A DNA stretch of 51,308 nt from UBA1351 sp964563505 (GTDB lineage Bacteria; Bacillota; Clostridia; Lachnospirales; Vallitaleaceae). The notes under the pieces are model-generated. The model made no database searches and had not been told where the DNA came from. It saw only the letters and a program-made list of their open reading frames with translations. Positions 44,101-51,308 of the stretch are shown here, piece after piece. Each line of letters starts with the position of its first letter. The stretch's first letter is position 1. The stretch spans positions 1 to 51,308 of the forward strand of contig CAZLXW010000023.1 of assembly GCA_964563505.1 (NCBI GenBank), written 5' to 3'. Position numbers and translations under genes: made by a program.

Positions 44101-45706
44101 AGGTCATAAGGTAACTGAAGCGATTGCTAAAGTCCGTAACTCAACCCCTGGTATTGATTTGATTTCCCCTCCTCCACACCATGATATTTATTCCATTGAA
44201 GATTTAGCGCAATTGATTTATGACCTTAAAAACATTAATCCAGATGCTCGAATCAATGTTAAGCTTGTCTCTGAAGTCGGTGTTGGTACTGTTGCAACCG
44301 GGGTATCTAAAGCACATGCAGATGTTGTTCTTATCTCCGGTCATGATGGTGGTACAGGCGCCGCTCCCATTAGTTCAATAAAGTATGCCGGACTTCCATG
44401 GGAACTGGGTCTAGCTGAAACACAGCAAACACTTCTCATGAACGATTTAAGAGGTCGTATTGTTGTTCAAGCCGACGGTCAACTTAAAACCGGTCGTGAT
44501 GTTGCCATTGCAGCACTCCTTGGCGCTGAAGAATTTGGTTTTGCAACTGCCGCTTTAGTGGTTAGTGGATGCATCATGATGCGAAAATGTCAAAATAACA
44601 CCTGCCCCGTTGGTGTTGCAACACAAGATCCTGAACTTCGAAAGAATTTTGTCGGAAAACCTGAACATGTTATTAATTTCTTTACCTTTATTGCTCAAGA
44701 ACTTCGGGAATATATGGCAGAACTTGGTTTTCGAAGTATTGAAGAAATGGTCGGCCGTGTTGATTTATTAGAACCAAATAAAGATGTACTAAACTGGAAG
44801 TCATCAAAAATTGATTTCAGTAAGATACTCTATAATCCTGAACTACCAAAACGTATTGCGCGACGATGTATTGCAAAACAAGATCATGGACTTGATGCGA
44901 TCCTAGATCGTACACTCATCGCAGATGCAAAAGGCGCTCTCGAAAACGGTCTTAAAATACAAAACACCTATCCTATTCGTAATATCCATCGAACAGTTGG
45001 AGCGATGCTGGCCGGTGAAATTACCAAGAAAACAAAGGGCAAGTTCTTAGCTGAAGACACTATTTATTATAAATTCGAGGGTTCTGCCGGTCAGTCCTTT
45101 GGTTGTTTTGCAACACCGGGGATGACTTTTGAACTTGAAGGTGATTGTAATGACTATATGGGTAAAGGATTATCCGGTGGCAAGCTTATTGTCTATCCAC
45201 CAAGAGATGCACGCTTTATCCCTGAAGAAAATATTATTGTCGGAAACACACTCCTCTATGGAGCTACTTCAGGGGACGTCTACATTAACGGTATTGCAGG
45301 CGAACGTTTTGCCGTTCGTAATTCCGGTGCTAAGGCCGTTGTTGAAGGTGTCGGCGATCACGGTTGTGAATACATGACCGGTGGCCTTGCTGTTATACTA
45401 GGAAAAACCGGACGAAACTTTGGAGCCGGTATGAGTGGCGGTATTGCTTATGTTTTTGATGAAATCGGTGATTTCTCAGATAAACATTGCAATCAACAAA
45501 TTGTTATCAATGAAAAATTAACGGATGCAGAAGATGTTCAACAACTTCGAACATTAATAGAAAATCACTATAAATATACCAATAGTAGCAAAGCCAAAGA
45601 GATTCTTGACCATTTTGAAAGTTATTTGCCAAAATTTGTCAAAGTCATTTCACCGGCTTACAAAAAAATACTCAAAGAAAATGCAGCTAACGCTGCTACA
45701 GTTTAG
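41180..45706 (+). CDS. gltB: Glutamate synthase, large subunit
   Basis: A 1508-residue enzyme that uses glutamine and 2-oxoglutarate to make two glutamates. The class II amidotransferase domain should begin at Cys23 after removal of a 22-residue propeptide (MEKDNCGVGFVAHIKG). It is followed by the central domain, the FMN-binding synthase domain (NSGEGGESSDR, then VSGHDGGTGAAPISSIKYAG), the 3Fe-4S cysteines CIMMRKCQNNTC near residue 1130, and the C-terminal beta-helix GXGXG domain. The length matches bacterial GltB. It is co-transcribed with gltD, 11 bases downstream. The ATG follows TTAGGAGGA. Confidence 0.97.
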   Translation: MKNSYGLPPKQGLYDPVMEKDNCGVGFVAHIKGQKSHSIVEQGVQILANLHHRGAVGADPNTGDGAGILIQIPHQFLVKKTSELGFQLPNEGDYGVGMIFLPQEPNARYFCEGICERVIDEENLQLIGWRNVPQNIEACGLTAAGTRPVVHQLFIHRGDYTPVQFERKLYIVRKLIEKAIRQANHKYTEAFYVCSLSSQTMIYKGQLLAFQIPEFYEDLNDKDMVSAIALVHQRYSTNTFPSWDRAQPFRYLAHNGEINTLRGNVNWMNAREGILESDQFGDEITKIFPIIEPEGSDSANLDNALELLIASGKSIAHAMSILIPEAWQGYDAMDEDKKSYYEYHAGLMEPWDGPAAVAFTDGTQIGAVLDRNGLRPARYVITNDDLVVMASETGVIPFNSEQVVKRGRLKPGRMFLIDTKEGRIISDDEVKKTLTNKKPYKAWIDRNKLTLNDFELPHKIIPLGEHRLLQYQKVFGYTEEELKKVIAPMATVGKEAIGSMGNDASLAVLSEKPQLLYNYFKQLFAQVTNPPIDPIREKLVMSNIQLLGDRGNLLGELDEEENINFIELKQPILNNGNFEKLVHIEHKDFRSIKIPILYTVSEGGQGLKRALDKLNQHVVEAIDEGYNIIILSDRGTEKYDAPIPSLLASASVHHHLIRKKLRTKVDIISETGDARDVMHMALLIGYGVDAINPYVALDSIDKLIESNLYVGDINYITVSQAQENYINALSNGLLKIYSKMGIGTLQSYHGAQIFEAVGIDSDTVNTYFPGTVSRIEGIDLDIIAQEVSKRHRYAFNPFRNPYPNLLEGGNIQWRRGGENHLFNPDTIHKLQHSCRTNDYPLFKEYSTYINEQATRLNTIRGLLKFKPSTPISIDEVEPIENILKRFSTGAMSFGSLSKEAHENLARAMNKIGGKSNSGEGGESSDRLYDDHTRSSIKQVASGRFGVNAEYLVNCTELQIKMAQGAKPGEGGHLPGHKVTEAIAKVRNSTPGIDLISPPPHHDIYSIEDLAQLIYDLKNINPDARINVKLVSEVGVGTVATGVSKAHADVVLISGHDGGTGAAPISSIKYAGLPWELGLAETQQTLLMNDLRGRIVVQADGQLKTGRDVAIAALLGAEEFGFATAALVVSGCIMMRKCQNNTCPVGVATQDPELRKNFVGKPEHVINFFTFIAQELREYMAELGFRSIEEMVGRVDLLEPNKDVLNWKSSKIDFSKILYNPELPKRIARRCIAKQDHGLDAILDRTLIADAKGALENGLKIQNTYPIRNIHRTVGAMLAGEITKKTKGKFLAEDTIYYKFEGSAGQSFGCFATPGMTFELEGDCNDYMGKGLSGGKLIVYPPRDARFIPEENIIVGNTLLYGATSGDVYINGIAGERFAVRNSGAKAVVEGVGDHGCEYMTGGLAVILGKTGRNFGAGMSGGIAYVFDEIGDFSDKHCNQQIVINEKLTDAEDVQQLRTLIENHYKYTNSSKAKEILDHFESYLPKFVKVISPAYKKILKENAANAATV

Positions 45707-45717
45707 GAGGTGACAAC

Positions 45718-47187
45718 ATGGGAAAACTAACCGGATTCAAAGAATATAAACGTCAGAACGGTTCATATCACGAGGAAAATGAACGTGTTGCACATTGGAG
45801 CGACATCTATATACCACAAGACAGCGAAGGAATAAAGACACAAGCTGCACGATGTATGGATTGTGGTATACCTTTCTGCAGTTCTGGTTGTCCATTAGGT
45901 AATATCATTCCGGATTTTAATGACCTCGTTTACAATGATCAATGGAAAAAAGCTTTACAAGTCCTTCATACGACAAACAACTTCCCTGAGTTCACCGGAA
46001 AGATTTGCCCTGCTCCTTGTGAAAGCGCCTGTGTTCTTGGTCTCATTGATGATCCGATTGCCATTGAAGATATTGAACTTGCTATTGTTGAGCGTGGCTG
46101 GGAGGAAGGTTGGATAAAACCCCAGCCTCCGGCAATACGAACCAACAAGTCCATAGCCGTTGTCGGTTCCGGTCCTTCCGGAATGGCTGCTGCACAACAG
46201 TTAGCTCGGGTTGGGCATAAAGTAACACTATTTGAACGCAACGAAGCTATTGGAGGTGCAATGCGTTTTGGTGTCCCTGATTATAAGCTTCCCAAAACCT
46301 TTATCGAACGTCGTGTTGAACAAATGAAAGCCGAAGGCGTGATTATTAAAACAAGCACCAACGTTGGCCAAGATATTACATCTGATGAATTGAAAAATAC
46401 CTTTGATGCCATTTGCTTAACCGGTGGATCAACAGAGCCACGCGACCTGACTATTTCAGGACGTGATTTAAAAGGCATTTATTTTGCGATGGACTTCTTG
46501 CCTCAATCAAACCGTCGCGTTTCAGACCTTCCTGTTAACCCGGATTTTGACATCACTGCAAAAGGAAAAAAAGTTGTTGTCATTGGTGGCGGAGATACCG
46601 GTTCAGACTGCATCGGAACCTCACTACGTCAAGGTGCCAGCGAAGTTACCCAACTTGAACTGTTGCCAATGCCTCCAAAAGAAAGGGATAATTCACAGCC
46701 ATGGCCGGTATTCCCACGCTTATATAAGACCAGTACATCACACAAAGAAGCGATGGCCACCTTAGGACATGATATCCGTCTTTTCTCCATCGGAACCAAA
46801 GAATTTATTAATGATGGCAATGGAAATGTATCCGCACTACGGTGCGTTAAACTTAATTGGGTGATGCCGGAAGATGGTTCTCGACCAATCATGGAAGAAG
46901 TTCCGGATTCAGAATTTCTCATTGAAGCAGATCTTGTGTTATTTGCTATGGGCTTTTTACATCCAGAACACACAGGACTTCTAGATGATCTTGGTGTCGA
47001 TTATGATCCACGGGGAAATGTAGCAACAGATCAGAGCTTTAAAACTTCGATTGACAAGGTTTTTGCTGCAGGTGATATGCGAAGAGGCCAATCTCTCGTC
47101 GTACATGCAATTGCCGAAGGACGAAAACTGGCTAAAGAAGTGGATGAGTATCTGATGGGTGAAACATTTTTACGATGCCCTGAATAA
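45718..47187 (+). CDS. gltD: Glutamate synthase, small subunit
   Basis: A 489-residue FAD- and NAD(P)H-dependent subunit that feeds electrons to GltB. N-terminal cysteines for two 4Fe-4S clusters are present (CMDCGIPFCSSGCPLG near 41-56 and CPAPCESACVLG near 97-108). The FAD site VVGSGPSGMAAAQQLARVG is near residue 149, and the NAD(P)H site VVIGGGDTGSDCIG near 287. The C-terminal FAD segment is VFAAGDMRRGQSLVVHAI. AGGAGGTGACAAC precedes the ATG, and a strong terminator follows. Confidence 0.97.
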   Translation: MGKLTGFKEYKRQNGSYHEENERVAHWSDIYIPQDSEGIKTQAARCMDCGIPFCSSGCPLGNIIPDFNDLVYNDQWKKALQVLHTTNNFPEFTGKICPAPCESACVLGLIDDPIAIEDIELAIVERGWEEGWIKPQPPAIRTNKSIAVVGSGPSGMAAAQQLARVGHKVTLFERNEAIGGAMRFGVPDYKLPKTFIERRVEQMKAEGVIIKTSTNVGQDITSDELKNTFDAICLTGGSTEPRDLTISGRDLKGIYFAMDFLPQSNRRVSDLPVNPDFDITAKGKKVVVIGGGDTGSDCIGTSLRQGASEVTQLELLPMPPKERDNSQPWPVFPRLYKTSTSHKEAMATLGHDIRLFSIGTKEFINDGNGNVSALRCVKLNWVMPEDGSRPIMEEVPDSEFLIEADLVLFAMGFLHPEHTGLLDDLGVDYDPRGNVATDQSFKTSIDKVFAAGDMRRGQSLVVHAIAEGRKLAKEVDEYLMGETFLRCPE

Positions 47188-47204
47188 ATATAATAGATAG
47201 ATAT

Positions 47205-47251
47205 AAAAAAGGAGTTTTCCCTTTGAAATTACAGCGGAAAGCTCCTTTTTA
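47205..47251. terminator. Terminator after gltBD, shared with the aldo/keto reductase gene
   Basis: AAAAAGGAG-T-TTTCC (47206-47220) pairs with GGAAA-G-CTCCTTTTT (47236-47250). The T-run on either strand makes it usable in both directions. Confidence 0.85.
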
Positions 47252-47262
47252 TATGTATATAT

Positions 47263-48423
47263 CTATTTTTCCATTACGGCTACAACGTCTCTTAATTTTT
47301 CAGGTATGGGAATGTTTTGTGGGCATTGTGGCACGCATGCTCCACACTCAACACAAATTGACGCTTTTTCATCATCGGGCATATTTTGATATTGTTTCAT
47401 CTGCCCTTCTTTTAAAGAAGGATCATCAAAAAGATTATATTCATTGAATCGGGCAAAATTTCCGGGAATATTGACACCATAAGGGCATGGCATACAATAT
47501 TCACACCCTGTACAGTCAACTTTTATTCGATCTCTAAAAATCGTTTTTGCCCGATTCATAATATCCTTTTCTTCTTCTGTAAATGAATTCGGATGCCCTT
47601 CTTGGGCAATTTCCATGTTTTCTTTAACTTGATCTAATGTGGACATTCCGCTCAGAACCACATGCGTCTCTGCTTGTTCCCATATCCATCGCAAGGCCCA
47701 TTTTACAGGTGTTTTTTTTTTGTCAGCTTCGTCGAAAGTAGCTTGTACTGCATCCGGTATACTACGCACGAGATTACCACCACGTAATGGTTCCATAATA
47801 ACGATACCTAAATCTCTAGCCACTGCATAATCTAGCCCTTCTTTACCTGCTTGATATTCTTCATCGATATAATTATATTGAATCTGACAAAATGACCAAT
47901 CATAATCATCAACAATACGTTTAAAGGTATCTAACTTATCATGAAAAGAAAATCCGGCATACCGAATTCGACCATCCTTAACCGCCGTGTCTAAGAACTC
48001 ATCAATGCCCAAATTCATCAAGTTATCCCATCGTTCACTATCTAATGCATGTACCAAGTAAAAATCGATATGATCGGTCTCTAAACGCTCTAATTGACGA
48101 TTCAAATAGTAGTCCATGTCTTCGCGCGTTTCAATTAACCAACTCGGCAATTTCGTCGCCAAATGTACTTTTTCACGATAACCATTTTTAAGCGCTTTAG
48201 CTACTAAGGGTTCACTCATCCCTCCCTCTTTACCACCATCGCCATGATAGGGATATGCTGTATCAACGTAATTAAGTCCACGGTCGATGGCATAATGCAT
48301 CATTTCAATCGATTTTTCTTCATCAATTTGTGTTGAATCTTGACCTAAAAGCGGAAAACGCATACACCCAAAGCCTAAAATCGACACATCTTCTCCTGTT
48401 TTTCCAAATTTTCTATATAACAT
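47263..48423 (-). CDS. Aldo/keto reductase with C-terminal ferredoxin domain
   Basis: A 386-residue protein. The aldo/keto reductase barrel (about 1-290) has the catalytic Asp/Tyr in YVDTAYPYHG, the Lys in LATKLPSW and the His in FYLVHALD. The C-terminus binds two 4Fe-4S clusters: CTGCEYCMPCPYG and CVECGACVPQCPQ. This fused type is common in clostridia and probably exchanges electrons between NAD(P)H or ferredoxin and a carbonyl substrate; the substrate is not known. It is a single gene with TAGGAGG before the ATG. Confidence 0.9.
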   Translation of the reverse strand: MLYRKFGKTGEDVSILGFGCMRFPLLGQDSTQIDEEKSIEMMHYAIDRGLNYVDTAYPYHGDGGKEGGMSEPLVAKALKNGYREKVHLATKLPSWLIETREDMDYYLNRQLERLETDHIDFYLVHALDSERWDNLMNLGIDEFLDTAVKDGRIRYAGFSFHDKLDTFKRIVDDYDWSFCQIQYNYIDEEYQAGKEGLDYAVARDLGIVIMEPLRGGNLVRSIPDAVQATFDEADKKKTPVKWALRWIWEQAETHVVLSGMSTLDQVKENMEIAQEGHPNSFTEEEKDIMNRAKTIFRDRIKVDCTGCEYCMPCPYGVNIPGNFARFNEYNLFDDPSLKEGQMKQYQNMPDDEKASICVECGACVPQCPQNIPIPEKLRDVVAVMEK

Positions 48424-48621
48424 AAAAACCTCCTACATAATTTTTGATAATTTTCAGATTATTTATTACTTTAATTATAGCCTTTAAAGTACACTTTAAG
48501 TCAAGTCCTTCAAGAAAATTCAATGTAAATTCAATAAAACCCTAGTCAAATTGTTAAATTTTTGATAAAATAGAGCGGTATGTGTCACAATAGCATGTAT
48601 AACACACTAATACGGTTTTTT

Positions 48622-48640
48622 CACCGATGTTTCTTCGGTG
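48622..48640 (+). other. Small leader hairpin before the IscU-like gene
   Basis: CACCGA/TCGGTG with a 7-base loop, about 45 bases before the ATG at 48687. No T-run follows. Possible promoters upstream are weak (for example TAGTCA, 17 bp, TAAAAT ending at 48571), so the transcript start is unclear. Confidence 0.4.
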
Positions 48641-48686
48641 TAGAATAAAATATAAGCGTTCATTAGAAGGAAGGAGAACCATCAAA

Positions 48687-49379
48687 ATGATTTATTCACA
48701 TGAAGTAGAAAATATGTGTACCGTTGCAAAAGGTCCTAAAAATGGTCCTGCACCAATTCCTGTTGAGGGAAAATGGGTTAAAGCCTATGATGTCAAAGAT
48801 ATTTCCGGCTTAACACATGGTGTCGGCTGGTGTGCACCACAACAAGGTGCTTGTAAATTAACATTAAACGTAAAAGACGGTATTATTGAAGAGGCTCTCG
48901 TCGAAACAGTCGGTTGCTCAGGCATGACACACTCTGCTGCAATGGCAAGTGAGCTCTTACCTGGCAAAACTATTCTCGAGGCATTAAACACTGACCTTGT
49001 TTGTGATGCAATTAATGTAGCTATGCGCGAATTATTCTTGCAAATTGCATACGGTCGTACGCAAACAGCTTTTTCTGAAGGCGGATTACCTATTGGAGCC
49101 GGCTTAGAAGATCTTGGAAAAGGATTACGTTCACAAGTGGGTACAATGTACGGTACAAAAGCTAAAGGTACACGTTATCTTGAAATGGCTGAAGGTTATG
49201 TGACACAAATGGGTCTTGACGAAAATGATGAAGTTATCGGATACAAATTTGTTCATCTTGGAAAAATGATGGAATTTGTAGCAAAAGGCAAAAGTGCTAA
49301 TGAAGCTATGGAAGACGCTACAAGTCAATACGGTCGATTCGATGATGCTGTTAAATTCATTGATCCAAGACACGAATAA
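48687..49379 (+). CDS. IscU/NifU-like scaffold-type protein paired with GGGtGRT
   Basis: A 230-residue protein whose middle resembles the IscU/NifU N-terminal fold: ETVGCSGMTHSAAMASELL followed by PGKTILEAL matches the IscU block around its second cysteine and the GKT segment. Other cysteines (GWCAPQQGAC, LVCDAINV) are placed differently from IscU. Clostridial annotations call it an Fe-S assembly scaffold, but no cysteine desulfurase is adjacent. The start is set at 48687 (MIYSHEV) because GAAGGAGAA lies directly upstream; a longer reading frame to 48627 lacks a ribosome site and runs through the leader hairpin. The next gene, 20 bases on, is its usual partner. The function is unknown. Confidence 0.8.
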   Translation: MIYSHEVENMCTVAKGPKNGPAPIPVEGKWVKAYDVKDISGLTHGVGWCAPQQGACKLTLNVKDGIIEEALVETVGCSGMTHSAAMASELLPGKTILEALNTDLVCDAINVAMRELFLQIAYGRTQTAFSEGGLPIGAGLEDLGKGLRSQVGTMYGTKAKGTRYLEMAEGYVTQMGLDENDEVIGYKFVHLGKMMEFVAKGKSANEAMEDATSQYGRFDDAVKFIDPRHE

Positions 49380-49399
49380 ACTAAAGGAGGACAAGAAGA

Positions 49400-50395
49400 A
49401 TGCCATTATTTGAAAGTTACGCTAGAAGAATAGATCAAATAACGCCTGTATTGGAAAAATACGAAATTGAAAGCCTTGAGGCTGCTAAACAACTCTGTTT
49501 AGATAAAGGAATTGACGTCCATCAAATCGTTAAAGAAATTCAACCGATTTGCTTCGAAAATGCTCTATGGGCATATACACTTGGCGCTGCCATCGCAATA
49601 AAAAAAGGATTATCTGTTGCTGCTGAAGCTGCTGAAGCTTTAGGCGAAGGGCTTCAAGCTTTTTGTATTCCCGGTTCTGTTGCAGATCAACGTAAAGTTG
49701 GTATCGGTCACGGTAACCTTGCAGCAATGCTCCTTCGTGAAGAAACAACATGTTTTGCTTTCTTAGCAGGCCATGAGTCCTTTGCTGCTGCTGAAGGTGC
49801 TATTGGTATCGCAAAATCAGCCAATAAAGTACGTAAACAACCGCTTCAAGTTATTTTAAATGGCCTTGGCAAAGATGCTGCACAAATCATCTCTCGTATC
49901 AATGGATTTACACATGTTGAAACTGCTTTTGATTACTATACTGGTGAACTTAAGGTTGTGAATGAAAAAGCTTATTCAACGGGTGACCGTGGCGCAGTTC
50001 GCTGTTATGGTGCAGATGATGTCCGTGAAGGTGTTGCCATTATGCATCATGAAAGCGTTGGTGTATCTATTACAGGTAACTCGACAAATCCTACACGTTT
50101 CCAACATCCCGTTGCGGGAACATACAAAAAAGAATGTATTGAGCAAGGGAAAAATTTCTTCTCTGTTGCTTCTGGCGGTGGTACAGGACGTACACTACAC
50201 CCTGATAATATGGCTGCTGGCCCTGCATCCTATGGTATGACAGATACAATGGGTCGTATGCACTCTGACGCACAATTTGCGGGCTCTTCATCTGTTCCGG
50301 CTCATGTTGAGATGATGGGACTTATCGGAATGGGTAACAACCCAATGGTTGGTGCATCTGTTGCCGTAGCTGTTGCCATCGAACAAAACGCTTAA
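49400..50395 (+). CDS. GGGtGRT protein
   Basis: A 331-residue soluble protein named for its motif, seen here as SGGGTGRTLHPDNM near residue 257. Other notable parts are an Ala-rich helical region (about 50-80), a Gly/His segment (KVGIGHGNLAAMLL), GHESFAAAEGAIGI and a Gly-rich C-terminus (GLIGMGNNPMVGAS). No membrane helix or known catalytic motif is seen. It is probably co-transcribed with the IscU-like gene, with AAAGGAGGA before the ATG. The family is conserved in anaerobes, but its biochemical role is not known to me; a joint role in Fe-S or sulphur handling is inference only. Confidence 0.88.
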   Translation: MPLFESYARRIDQITPVLEKYEIESLEAAKQLCLDKGIDVHQIVKEIQPICFENALWAYTLGAAIAIKKGLSVAAEAAEALGEGLQAFCIPGSVADQRKVGIGHGNLAAMLLREETTCFAFLAGHESFAAAEGAIGIAKSANKVRKQPLQVILNGLGKDAAQIISRINGFTHVETAFDYYTGELKVVNEKAYSTGDRGAVRCYGADDVREGVAIMHHESVGVSITGNSTNPTRFQHPVAGTYKKECIEQGKNFFSVASGGGTGRTLHPDNMAAGPASYGMTDTMGRMHSDAQFAGSSSVPAHVEMMGLIGMGNNPMVGASVAVAVAIEQNA

Positions 50396-50426
50396 CGATT
50401 AATAAATATATATTTTTAAATGTAAT

Positions 50427-50472
50427 AAAAGCTGTTAATCTTACCGCAAAGGCAAGGTTAACAGCTTTTTTA
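50427..50472. terminator. Bidirectional terminator after the GGGtGRT gene
   Basis: A stem of more than 14 pairs (AAAAGCTGTTAA at 50427-50438 pairing with TTAACAGCTTTT at 50458-50469, plus inner pairs) with T- and A-runs at the ends. It separates the convergent GGGtGRT and phosphatase genes. Confidence 0.88.
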
Positions 50473-50478
50473 CATCTC

Positions 50479-51129
50479 TTATTTTTTATCATCTATAAAC
50501 CATCCATCATATTGACTTTGATCCTGATAATGATCGACACGCCCAATATATTCATACACAAACTTATCATTGTTATAAATACTTTTGGTAATGGATGTTG
50601 GCTTTAATTTAATCCCGCCCCATAATTCTGAAATAGGAAGCCCTTGTGTATATGCAATGAAACTTTTTAAAACAATGGCATGGGCAACAACTAAAATGTT
50701 TGTATGTGTATCACGAGCAATCACTTGGTCACAAAAATGTTGGATGCGTTTTCTTACATCATGAAAATCTTCTCCGCTACTCGCCACATATTGGTGTGGC
50801 TTATACCAAAAAACCTTATGCTTTTCCGGTTCACTTCTTTCAACATCACTGACAAGTTTGCCTTGCCAATCCCCAAGATGAATTTCTTTTAAATCTGCAT
50901 GGGAAATAACCGGAATCTCCCGTTTACTACGTAGAATCAAGGCAGTTTTGTATGCACGCTCAAGGGGTGATGTATAGATAATATCAATCTCTTCTTTCTC
51001 GAGCCATTTAGCAAGCTGTTCTGCTTGACGAATCCCATTGTCTGTGAGTGGCGAGTTTAGTTGTCCCTGCATTCTTCGTATAGTATTCCACTGTGTTTCA
51101 CCATGTCGTGTTAACCAAATTGTCTTCAT
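50479..51129 (-). CDS. Histidine phosphatase family protein
   Basis: A 216-residue member of the phosphoglycerate mutase-like (GpmB/PhoE/CobC) superfamily. The catalytic His is in LTRHGETQWN (His9). Further conserved parts are SPLERAYKTA, the acid region LKEIHLGDWQGK and the second His in VVAHAIVLKSF. The substrate cannot be inferred. The start is set at 51129, six bases after GAGG; the ATG at 51141 lacks a ribosome site. The promoter on the minus strand is TTGCTT (51186-51191), 17 bp, TATAAT (51163-51168). Confidence 0.88.
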   Translation of the reverse strand: MKTIWLTRHGETQWNTIRRMQGQLNSPLTDNGIRQAEQLAKWLEKEEIDIIYTSPLERAYKTALILRSKREIPVISHADLKEIHLGDWQGKLVSDVERSEPEKHKVFWYKPHQYVASSGEDFHDVRKRIQHFCDQVIARDTHTNILVVAHAIVLKSFIAYTQGLPISELWGGIKLKPTSITKSIYNNDKFVYEYIGRVDHYQDQSQYDGWFIDDKK

Positions 51130-51208
51130 ATTCTTCCTCATATTCTTTTATTTCTCTTTGCTATTATATCAAGACCTCCTTGACAAAGCAAGGAATCTCC
51201 CGATAATA

Positions 51209-51308
51209 ATGACAAGCTGAAAACGATATGTTATAATACACTCGTATTCTTATTAGGTAATTGTTAAATGCGACTGCGAAAAGCTGTGGATAAGGTTCCT
51301 TAAATAGG
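51209..51308 (+). promoter_or_regulatory. Outward-facing promoter and DnaA-box-like site at the window end
   Basis: ATGACA (51209-51214), 17 bp and TATAAT (51232-51237) point out of the window. About 50 bases further is TGTGGATAA (51285-51293), a perfect DnaA-box sequence. No reading frame with a ribosome site is seen before the window ends, so the transcript is unknown. Confidence 0.45.

Noticed and set aside
46629..46973. Reading frame of 114 codons on the minus strand
   Set aside because: Antisense to gltD, Ser/Arg-rich, with no ribosome site.
48627..48686. Twenty extra N-terminal codons for the IscU-like protein
   Set aside because: The added residues are basic and unlike the family, come from the leader hairpin region, and have no ribosome site. 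The ATG at 48687 has a strong one.
1..51308. tRNA genes, insertion sequences, prophage, CRISPR arrays
   Set aside because: Scanning the gaps showed no cloverleaf-like sequence, transposase, integrase, phage structural gene or regular repeat array. All sizeable gaps are explained by T-boxes, promoters or RNase P RNA.

Overview
The window looks like chromosome of a low-GC, Gram-positive, probably anaerobic member of the Clostridia (Lachnospirales or Vallitaleaceae-like; the exact family cannot be fixed by eye). Grounds: AT-rich DNA with strong AGGAGG ribosome sites and sigma-A type promoters, two T-box leaders, a bacterial RNase P RNA, LiaF-like and AzlCD membrane proteins, a ferredoxin-type aldo/keto reductase, and the GGGtGRT gene pair common in clostridia. 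No phage, insertion sequence, CRISPR array or tRNA gene was seen; gene content is core plus small accessory operons.

Layout. 0.2-3.8 kb: an EAL-HDOD protein convergent with and overlapping lon. 3.8-8.4 kb: an ArsR-type regulator divergent from a sugar ABC importer (lipoprotein plus two permeases, no ATPase). 8.4-16.5 kb: a T-box controlled operon ilvN-ilvC-cimA-leuB-ilvD-ilvB on the minus strand. It makes isoleucine and valine precursors, and cimA/leuB point to the citramalate route to 2-oxobutyrate. 16.5-23.0 kb: a minus-strand run of calcium-type P-ATPase, topB, and an ExbB/ExbD/ExbD-like three-gene module that is unexpected in a monoderm. 23.1-24.8 kb: azlC-azlD plus a LUD-domain gene. 24.8-27.7 kb: a LiaF-like protein and the AMMECR1/Memo/radical-SAM operon. 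27.9-30.3 kb: a Bax-inhibitor-1 family protein and an EAL-CBS-GGDEF protein. 30.5-34.7 kb: an M14 carboxypeptidase, the RNase P RNA, and queA-lepB-membrane protein. The RNA gene exactly fills the space between two coding regions, with a candidate promoter inside one and a candidate terminator inside the other. 34.9-39.9 kb: an AraC regulator and T-box controlled pheS-pheT. 40-47.2 kb: an unknown secreted or anchored protein and the glutamate synthase operon gltB-gltD. 47.3-51.1 kb: an aldo/keto reductase, an IscU/NifU-like protein paired with a GGGtGRT protein, and a histidine phosphatase.

How they fit together. Several blocks serve amino-acid and nitrogen metabolism: branched-chain synthesis (Ile T-box), branched-chain export (AzlCD), glutamate synthase, and phenylalanyl-tRNA synthetase (Phe T-box with a TTC specifier). 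Two c-di-GMP type proteins and two orphan regulators sit among them. The least explained units are the ExbB/ExbD-like module, the IscU-like/GGGtGRT pair and the AMMECR1-Memo-radical SAM operon. All functional calls are read from sequence motifs by eye; no search was run.
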